This document shows positions 33,727 to 38,577 of a DNA stretch of 38,577 nt, piece after piece. The stretch spans positions 135,995-174,571 of the forward strand of contig NZ_LUUB01000125.1 in the NCBI RefSeq assembly GCF_001641635.1, in the 5' to 3' direction. The notes below the pieces were generated by a model. It was not told the origin of the DNA. It saw nothing but the letters and a program-made list of their open reading frames with translations, and did not search any database. A program made the translations under genes and the position numbers. The DNA comes from Bradyrhizobium centrolobii. GTDB lineage: Bacteria; Pseudomonadota; Alphaproteobacteria; Rhizobiales; Xanthobacteraceae. Positions within the stretch are counted from its first letter, which is position 1. Each line of letters opens with the position of its first letter.

Positions 33727-33987
33727 CTTGCGAATATCTCCACCGCCGCAGCCGTTTGGCGGGCTACGGGCGGGTCTGGTGTGGCGATCGGAAGCGGCGA
33801 GCGCGATCTACCACATCGCCCGTCCCCGGCCAAGCATTTGCGGGTCCGGGGCGATATTTATGCAAGATATGGTGGGGATTGCGGGATTTTGGAACGCCGG
33901 CGGCCCTCAGAGAATTGCGGGCGCGCCAACCATCCAGGAAGGGCCGCTTCGGACCATTTAGCCCCGCACGGGGGCGCCGACCCTGCC
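33727..33987. other. Leader of glyA
   Basis: No RNA gene or protein-like ORF is evident. A GCCCC/GGGGC hairpin at 33961-33975 could terminate the upstream small gene, but lacks a clean T-run. The glyA promoter is presumably within. Confidence 0.4.
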
Positions 33988-34209
33988 CTACAGCCCGGTA
34001 TACCCCGCCTTCACGGGATCGATACTGCCGTCGAGCTGATGCAAATAGGTGAGGCCGCAGACGGTCAACCTGTGGGTGTCCTTTTCGCCGGCTTCCATCA
34101 ACGTGTTGAGGTAAATCGTCACCTTCGCCCTCGCCTCCTCGCTGGCCGCCGTGGTGCGGTTGGCGAGCAGGTCATAGGTCTTCATGATGCGATCGATGGC
34201 AGCTTCCAT
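33988..34209 (-). CDS. Small hypothetical protein (73 aa)
   Basis: From ATG 34209, with GAGGG 5 bases upstream; TTG 34254 would add 15 residues and overlap the previous gene. The sequence MEAAIDRIMKTYDLLANRTT is followed by a helical segment (EEARAKVTIYLNTLMEAGEK) and ends in GSIDPVKAGYTGL. It is helical with one Cys, no membrane segment and no recognised family. It follows the 78-aa gene by 37 bases on the same strand, probably as a two-gene unit. Confidence 0.65.
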   Translation of the reverse strand: MEAAIDRIMKTYDLLANRTTAASEEARAKVTIYLNTLMEAGEKDTHRLTVCGLTYLHQLDGSIDPVKAGYTGL

Positions 34210-34246
34210 GGCACCCTCTGGTTCTTCCGGATTTTGGGAGTCTTGA

Positions 34247-34483
34247 TCAGGCAAACGCTTTGGCCTCGGACTGGTCCTCGAACCTGGCGATGGCCTTGTT
34301 GGCCAGCCTGATCTTGTTGAATTCGCCGTGCTGGAGCAGCTTGATGATGATCGCGAGCAGGCGTTCGTTGGTGACGAGCGTGTCGGGCATCGCGCCGGAG
34401 CGGCGAAGGTAGTTCGCGGCGATGGCGTAGGCCTCGCTCACGAGTTCCACATTCATCACGCCCAGTCCGCGCTCGACCAGCAT
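34247..34483 (-). CDS. Small hypothetical protein (78 aa)
   Basis: GGAGG lies 6 bases before ATG 34483; the ATG at 34489 abuts that site and is less likely. The sequence MLVERGLGVMNVELVSEAYA is followed by a helical ERLLAIIIKLLQHGEFNKIR and LANKAIARFE. No domain recognised, but it looks like a genuine compact helical protein. Its stop at 34247 precedes the next small gene. The ldtR terminator at 34576-34605 separates it from ldtR. Confidence 0.65.
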   Translation of the reverse strand: MLVERGLGVMNVELVSEAYAIAANYLRRSGAMPDTLVTNERLLAIIIKLLQHGEFNKIRLANKAIARFEDQSEAKAFA

Positions 34484-34575
34484 CGTCATCCTCCGATCCG
34501 GAAGAGATAAGCACCGAGCGGGGAACTCGTTCCGTCGGGTGGCGAGCTTTTTTCGCGACTGCAAAAAGACAAAAC

Positions 34576-34605
34576 GCACCGGTCCGGGCAGAGCCGGGCC
34601 GGCGC
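34576..34605 (-). terminator. Rho-independent terminator of ldtR
   Basis: A GC-rich imperfect 12-bp hairpin built from CCGG blocks with loop GCAGAG. On the minus strand it is followed by GTTTTGTCTTTTT. It lies 80 bases after the ldtR stop. Confidence 0.8.
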
Positions 34606-34684
34606 GATTGGGGAAGTTAGGCACGTTCGGGAGGCTTGCCGGTCTTACTGTGGGCCGGCTTGGCCTTGATCCCTCTGAAAGAAC

Positions 34685-35203
34685 TCAGAGCCGATACAGG
34701 ATCTGGTCGGTCCAGAACCGCTCGAGGCGGTGCAGCGACTTGTTGAGCGTGGAGAACTCCTCGCCCGAGATGCCGCCGACCTGCTCCACCGTCTTGACGT
34801 GCTTCTGGTAGAGCGCATCGACGATGCGGCGGACTTCCTGGCCCTGCGGGGTCAGGCGGATGCGCACCGAGCGGCGATCAACGCGCGAGCGCTGATGATC
34901 GAGGAAGCCGAGCTCGACCAGCTTCTTCAGATTGTAGGAGACGTTGGAGCCGAGATAGTAGCCGCGCGTGCGCAGCTCGCCCGCGGTCAGCTCCTTGTCG
35001 CCGATGTTGTAGAGCAAGAGCGCCTGCACCGAGTTGATGTCGGCGCGGCCACGGCGATCGAACTCGTCCTTGATCACGTCGAGGAGACGACGATGCAGCC
35101 GCTCCACCAGAGTCAATGCTTCCAGATAGAGCGACTGCACCGAGCCCTGTTGGCCGGCGACGCGCTCTGCGGTATCTGCCGCAGTTGCGACGGCTTTCAT
35201 CAT
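34685..35203 (-). CDS. ldtR: MarR family transcriptional regulator LdtR
   Basis: 172 aa. The winged helix shows INSVQALLLYNIGDKELTAG (about residues 56-75), LRTRGYYLGSNVSYNLKKLV (recognition region, about 78-97) and the wing LGFLDHQRSRVDRRSVRIRL. The G-Y-Y-L-G-S-N-V-S-Y-N segment is the feature I use to equate it with Rhizobiales LdtR, known in Liberibacter and Sinorhizobium to control L,D-transpeptidase and stress genes. It is adjacent to DUF6163 and hemB, as expected for the order. The ATG at 35203 or 35200 (two Met in a row) is the start, with AGGGG upstream. Confidence 0.88.
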   Translation of the reverse strand: MMKAVATAADTAERVAGQQGSVQSLYLEALTLVERLHRRLLDVIKDEFDRRGRADINSVQALLLYNIGDKELTAGELRTRGYYLGSNVSYNLKKLVELGFLDHQRSRVDRRSVRIRLTPQGQEVRRIVDALYQKHVKTVEQVGGISGEEFSTLNKSLHRLERFWTDQILYRL

Positions 35204-35724
35204 GACACTTCCCCTGTTGTCGTTTTTATCGACACTTATTCGACGAAACTTTTGTCCCGCCTGATAGGTGCAACTTAAGGGGGCCGTTTGAAGATCAGCT
35301 TAAATAAGAGAATAAAGAGATCATGAATTTAAGACAGTGAATTGCGGATTAAGCCTGTGCAGCAAGGACTTTTTGCAACCGTCTGTTGACCGTCGCAAGG
35401 TCTTGTTCACCCTCCGTCCGCCGGTTCTGTCGCATTCCAGTACAGCCCTGCCCTGTTTCGAAACGAGCGCGTAACGGCTGTGGCGGAACGGGCTGGTCAA
35501 TGAAAACTTACCGCAAATTTTAGGCAACCAACGATCAACCACGAACACGCGATGATCCTCACGTGTCACGGACACCTCGCAAGCTCCGAAGCGCTGCCAC
35601 GCCGAGCCCGGACGCAGGTGCCACAAACGACATCGCGGAGAGATAGGCCCGGCTCTGCAGCGCACCACTGCGTGCTGCGCTGCGTCCGCGGCACGAGAGT
35701 GTGTGCGGATGCCAGTTGCAGTCG
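35204..35724. other. Long intergenic region between ldtR and DUF6163
   Basis: About 520 bases without a supported gene. The first 130 bases are AT-rich, consistent with the ldtR promoter, and include TGTCG-N7-CGACA at 35218-35234. I saw no tRNA-like fold or convincing sRNA terminator. Open frames here lack coding character. Confidence 0.5.
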
Positions 35725-36222
35725 CTACGGCGGCCGCTCGCGCGCGGCCATCCAGGCGAGCGCGAGATAGGCGGCGAGCATGAAGACCTCCACGCCGACC
35801 ACGATCAGGCTGCCGCCGTAGATTCCGGGAAACATCAGCTCGATCACCGCCATCGACACTACGGTCGTCAGCCACACCACCGCGCCCCAGGGCGTAGCTA
35901 ACCAGAGGCCGACAGCGGCGACGAGCTCGATCACGGCGAAGTAGACGGTCGCCGCCTGCCAGGCCATCGACTGGTTCTCGAACGCCTCGTCCTCACCGCC
36001 GACGAAGCCTGTGACCTGCGCCCAGTGGTAGAGGCCCTTGAGGATCGAGAGCAGCGCCATCACGCGCAGAAACAGCACAAGCCGGCGCGTCCAGACGTTC
36101 TCGTCGGACTCGGAGCGCTCCGACGAGATCGCCGCCACCGACATTGCCTTATCCCGGGCATTGTCTCTGGTATTGTCCCGGGCGCTGTCGCGGGCGGCAT
36201 CGCGGGTTGATATCTCGGACAT
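35725..36222 (-). CDS. DUF6163 family membrane protein
   Basis: 165 aa. Four hydrophobic segments follow a polar N-terminus: LVLFLRVMALLSILKGLYHW, TVYFAVIELVAAVGLWLATP, GAVVWLTTVVSMAVIELMFP and SLIVVGVEVFMLAAYLALAW. The N-terminal 26 residues are a low-complexity Arg/Asp run (RDAARDSARDNTRDNARDKA) encoded by a 12-base tandem repeat. The next ATG (36144, MSVAAISSERSESDENVW) would skip it; I keep ATG 36222 because GGGGG lies just upstream. The gene is divergent from hemB with 124 bases between. Function unknown. Confidence 0.8.
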   Translation of the reverse strand: MSEISTRDAARDSARDNTRDNARDKAMSVAAISSERSESDENVWTRRLVLFLRVMALLSILKGLYHWAQVTGFVGGEDEAFENQSMAWQAATVYFAVIELVAAVGLWLATPWGAVVWLTTVVSMAVIELMFPGIYGGSLIVVGVEVFMLAAYLALAWMAARERPP

Positions 36223-36346
36223 GGCCCCCTTCTGGCTGCTTTGCCCCGCAAAATCAATCGGCTGCCATCAACTTGCGGCAGGTCAAGCCGCGGTGACGGG
36301 AACCACGCAAGCTGGTATAAGAATAATTCCTGCCGGAGGAAGAGTA

Positions 36347-37402
36347 ATGGCGATCAAATACGGACGTCCGATCGAATTGCGCGAGGTCGCGCGCCCTGGC
36401 GCAGTCGCCTCCCCCGCCCTCGATCTGACCGTCCGCCCGCGCCGCAACCGCAAGGCCGAATGGGCCCGGCGCATGGTGCGCGAGAACGTGCTCACCACCG
36501 ACGACCTGATCTGGCCGCTGTTCCTGATCGACGGCAGCAACAAGCGCGAGGCGATTGCCTCGATGCCGGGCGTCGACCGCCTCAGCGTCGACCAGGCCGT
36601 GCGCGAGGCCGACCGCGCCATGAAGCTCACCATCCCCTGCATCGCGCTGTTTCCCTACACCGATCCGTCCTTGCGCGACGAAGAGGGATCGGAAGCCACC
36701 AACCCGAACAATCTGGTCTGCCAGGCGGTGCGCGCGATCAAGAAGGAATTTCCCGATCTCGGCATTCTCTGCGACGTCGCGCTCGATCCCTTCACCAGCC
36801 ACGGCCATGACGGCCTGATCGCCGACGGCAAGATCCTGAACGACGAGACGGTCGCGGTGCTGGTGCGTCAAGCACTGGTGCAGGCCGAGGCCGGCTGCGA
36901 CATCATCGCGCCCTCCGACATGATGGACGGACGCGTCGCCGCGATCCGCGAGGGGCTGGACCGCGCAGGCCTGCTCGACGTGCAGATCATGGCCTATGCC
37001 GCGAAATACGCCTCCGCCTTCTACGGCCCGTTCCGCGACGCCATCGGCTCGGCGAAGACGCTGACCGGCGACAAGCGCACCTACCAGATGGACAGCGCCA
37101 ACACCGATGAAGCACTGCGCGAGGTCGAGCTCGACATCGCCGAAGGCGCCGACATGGTGATGGTGAAGCCCGGCATGCCCTATCTCGACGTGGTGCGCCG
37201 CGTAAAGGACACGTTTGCGATGCCGACCTTCGCCTATCAGGTCTCCGGCGAATACGCGATGATCGCGGCTGCCGCAAACAACGGCTGGCTCGACGGCGAT
37301 CGTGCGATGATGGAGAGCCTTTTGGCCTTCAAGCGCGCCGGCGCCGACGGCGTGCTGAGCTACTTCGCGCCGAAGGCCGCGGAGAAGCTGCGGGCGCAGT
37401 AA
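36347..37402 (+). CDS. hemB: Delta-aminolevulinic acid dehydratase (porphobilinogen synthase)
   Basis: 351 aa from ATG 36347, with GGAGG 8 bases upstream. It condenses two ALA to porphobilinogen for heme and corrinoids. Schiff-base lysines are visible in IMAYAAKYASAFYGPF and MVMVKPGMPYLDV. The metal-site region reads CDVALDPFTSHGHDG, where zinc-type enzymes have CDVCLCPYTSHGHCG; the Cys ligands are replaced by Ala/Asp, matching the Mg-dependent enzyme described for Bradyrhizobium. A GAATAATTC palindrome lies in the leader. Confidence 0.97.
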   Translation: MAIKYGRPIELREVARPGAVASPALDLTVRPRRNRKAEWARRMVRENVLTTDDLIWPLFLIDGSNKREAIASMPGVDRLSVDQAVREADRAMKLTIPCIALFPYTDPSLRDEEGSEATNPNNLVCQAVRAIKKEFPDLGILCDVALDPFTSHGHDGLIADGKILNDETVAVLVRQALVQAEAGCDIIAPSDMMDGRVAAIREGLDRAGLLDVQIMAYAAKYASAFYGPFRDAIGSAKTLTGDKRTYQMDSANTDEALREVELDIAEGADMVMVKPGMPYLDVVRRVKDTFAMPTFAYQVSGEYAMIAAAANNGWLDGDRAMMESLLAFKRAGADGVLSYFAPKAAEKLRAQ

Positions 37403-37405
37403 TTG

Positions 37406-37500
37406 CAGGGTGGGCAAAGCGACGCGTGCCCACCAACTCTGCGCGCATAACGGCAATCGATGGTGGGCACGGCGCTGACGCGCCTTTGTCCACCCTACGA
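37406..37500. repeat. Palindromic element, GGTGGGCA family
   Basis: GCAGGGTGGGCAAAG, then GCGTGCCCACC, and later GGTGGGCACGGCG and TTTGTCCACCCTAC form nested inverted arms. It resembles a recurrent intergenic motif of Bradyrhizobium (from memory). It lies right after the hemB stop. Confidence 0.65.
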
Positions 37501-37533
37501 GGCCCGCTTTAATGGTCGCCCAACCTCCCCGGC

Positions 37534-37662
37534 GTCGTCCTGGCGAACGCCAGGCCCGCGGAATCTCTCCATGACGTGCGGTCTTGGTACCGGTGAAGGG
37601 ATCAACTCCTGATCTTCGCCAAACTCCTCCCTGGGGTTGGGTCCTGGCTTTCGCCAGGACGA
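37534..37662. repeat. Palindromic element, GTCCTGGC family
   Basis: GTCGTCCTGGCGAACGCCAGG at the left (hairpin CCTGGCG/CGCCAGG) and CCTGGCTTTCGCCAGGACGAC at the right are inverted copies about 90 bases apart. It resembles a paired-repeat intergenic element. Confidence 0.65.
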
Positions 37663-37813
37663 CGTCGAGTTTGTTGCGATTGCAACGCGCTCCAGCCCGC
37701 GGCGCCGCGGAATCGCCGGAATATTTCCGCTTGTTTGCGCCAGCGCGCCCTTGGCACGAGGACGGCCTGTTCCCATGTCCTGCCACGGGAGTTTTCCCTT
37801 GAGAGGACGAACG

Positions 37814-38359
37814 ATGTCGTATTCTGACTCGGGTAATTCGGGCGCCTGGCGCAATGACGGCGGCGTTCCGCCGCATGCCTATGATCCCTATCTGCATCCG
37901 GAACTGTTCCGCGGCGTAGCGACGCGGCGGGTGTTCGCCTTCCTGATCGACCTCATCGTGATCTCGGTGCCGGTGATCCTCGGCTACCTCTTCATCGCCG
38001 TATTTGGCGTGGTCACGCTCGGCCTCGGCTGGGCGCTGTTCTGGTTGGCCTGGCCCGCATCTGTGATCTGGGCCATCGTCTATTACGGCGCCTGCATCGG
38101 CGGTCCGTCGTCCGCGACGATCGGCATGCGGGTGATGGATCTCGAATTGCGCACCTGGTACGGCGCGCCCGGCTATTTCGTGCTTGGCGCCACGCACGCC
38201 GTGCTGTTCTGGGTGTCGGTCTCGTTCCTGTCGCCCTTCGTGGTCCTGGTCGGCCTGTTCAACGGCCGCCGGCGCCTGCTGCACGACTTCGTGCTCGGAA
38301 CGATCGTGATCAATAACTCGGAGCGCGCAGCTGTACCGCAAGCATCGCGGACCTATTGA
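37814..38359 (+). CDS. RDD family membrane protein
   Basis: 181 aa from ATG 37814. The RDD pattern R(x)..RDD is present in modified form: VATRRVFAFLIDLIVISVPV (Arg then Asp in the first membrane helix), then PVILGYLFIAVFGVV and WALFWLAWPASVIWAIVYYG, and a GATHAVLFWVSVSFLSPF segment followed by NGRRRLLHDFVLGTIVI with the second conserved Asp. About four membrane helices. RDD proteins are transport- or ion-related, with no defined substrate here. The frame is open upstream, but those residues are repeat-derived. Confidence 0.82.
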   Translation: MSYSDSGNSGAWRNDGGVPPHAYDPYLHPELFRGVATRRVFAFLIDLIVISVPVILGYLFIAVFGVVTLGLGWALFWLAWPASVIWAIVYYGACIGGPSSATIGMRVMDLELRTWYGAPGYFVLGATHAVLFWVSVSFLSPFVVLVGLFNGRRRLLHDFVLGTIVINNSERAAVPQASRTY

Positions 38360-38376
38360 GCTAATCGATTGACCGG

Positions 38377-38417
38377 GGGCCTCCGTAGCGCGATGCTAAT
38401 GCACACTTTGGAGGCCC
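38377..38417 (+). promoter_or_regulatory. Inverted repeat enclosing a ribosome binding site
   Basis: GGGCCTCC (38377-38384) and GGAGGCCC (38410-38417) are exact complements around a 25-base loop. The right arm contains the only GGAGG near the following TTG start, so the hairpin could mask it. It could also be the end of the RDD transcript. Confidence 0.4.
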
Positions 38418-38427
38418 ACGACGTACC

Positions 38428-38577
38428 TTGACCCAGCACTCGCGCGACACCCCCCAGTTTTACCTCACGGCGCCCTCCCCTTGCCCTTATCTGCCGGGCC
38501 GGCACGAGCGCAAGGTGTTCACGCACCTCGTCGGGGATCGCGCCGGGGACCTCAATGACCTCCTCACCCATGGCGGG
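38428..38577 (+). CDS. bpt: Arginyltransferase / aspartate-glutamate leucyltransferase (partial, runs off window)
   Basis: The first 50 codons, from TTG 38428. The N-terminus TQHSRDTPQFYLTAPSPC followed by PYLPGRHERKVFTHLVGDRA is the canonical start of the bacterial N-end-rule aminoacyl transferase that adds Leu (or Arg) to acidic N-termini. The start is TTG; the nearest GGAGG is 13 bases away, further than usual, and lies in a hairpin. The gene continues beyond 38577, so the catalytic core is not visible. The bacterial substrate (Leu or Arg) cannot be told from this fragment. Confidence 0.85.
   Translation, partial: MTQHSRDTPQFYLTAPSPCPYLPGRHERKVFTHLVGDRAGDLNDLLTHGG

Larger units (their letters stand above)
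37403..37813. other. Intergenic region hemB - RDD gene with two repeat elements
   Basis: About 410 bases without a gene. It is filled by the two palindromic elements listed separately and a segment before the RDD gene. Confidence 0.5.

Noticed and set aside
32068..34311. Plus-strand ORF of 747 aa
   Set aside because: Antisense to nrdR, glyA and a small gene, no domain.
36254..38341. Minus-strand ORF of 695 aa
   Set aside because: Antisense to hemB and the RDD gene; composition-driven.
38353..38571. Minus-strand ORF of 72 aa
   Set aside because: Antisense to the recognisable N-terminus of the aminoacyl transferase.

Overview
The window looks like chromosomal DNA of a Bradyrhizobium-type alphaproteobacterium (Nitrobacteraceae). 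The evidence is high GC, a Porin_2-family porin, a GcrA regulator, the ldtR - DUF6163 - hemB neighbourhood, a magnesium-type HemB, the glyA-nrdR-ribD-ribE-ribH-nusB-thiL cluster, the plsX-fabH-ihfA-merR cluster, and dispersed palindromic elements typical of that genus. The species assignment is inference from gene content; no database search was possible.

Layout. 0-4.1 kb (minus): two tandem saccharopine-dehydrogenase-like oxidoreductases, a DUF169 protein and a YdcF/DUF218 membrane protein. 4.2-6.2 kb (plus): acetamidase/formamidase, a 65-aa ribbon-helix-helix-like protein and a GcrA-type regulator ending in a clear terminator. 6.4-10 kb: an outer-membrane porin (minus), a MarR regulator (plus) and an alpha/beta hydrolase (minus) whose nucleophile position holds Gly. 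10.2-14.3 kb: SDR oxidoreductase, DapA-like aldolase, a 79-aa Cys-containing protein behind an excellent sigma-54 (-24/-12) promoter, a 5'-truncated hydrolase overlapping a TetR gene, and a 45-aa ORF.

14.3-18.5 kb is an AT-richer accessory segment next to the 3' end of tRNA-Pro(GGG). It encodes an 842-aa protein with a zinc ribbon and a C-terminal PD-(D/E)XK nuclease signature, then a DUF2971 protein. Their co-orientation, unusual base composition and tRNA-proximal position make this pair the best candidate in the window for an undescribed (perhaps anti-phage) system.

18.5-27.1 kb is core genome: tRNA-Pro, MerR, IhfA, FabH, PlsX, YceD/DUF177, a cytochrome bc1 chaperone, divergent BamE, an orphan TctC-type binding protein and the H+-pyrophosphatase HppA. 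27.4-33.7 kb carries the riboflavin/thiamine/one-carbon cluster, with a decayed cysteine-cluster gene between hppA and thiL. 34-38.6 kb holds two small conserved-looking proteins, LdtR, DUF6163, HemB, an RDD membrane protein and the start of an arginyl/leucyl-transferase gene.

Functionally, most of the window is housekeeping (fatty acid and phospholipid initiation, flavin, thiamine and heme synthesis, membrane energetics). Accessory regions are concentrated at 8-18.5 kb.
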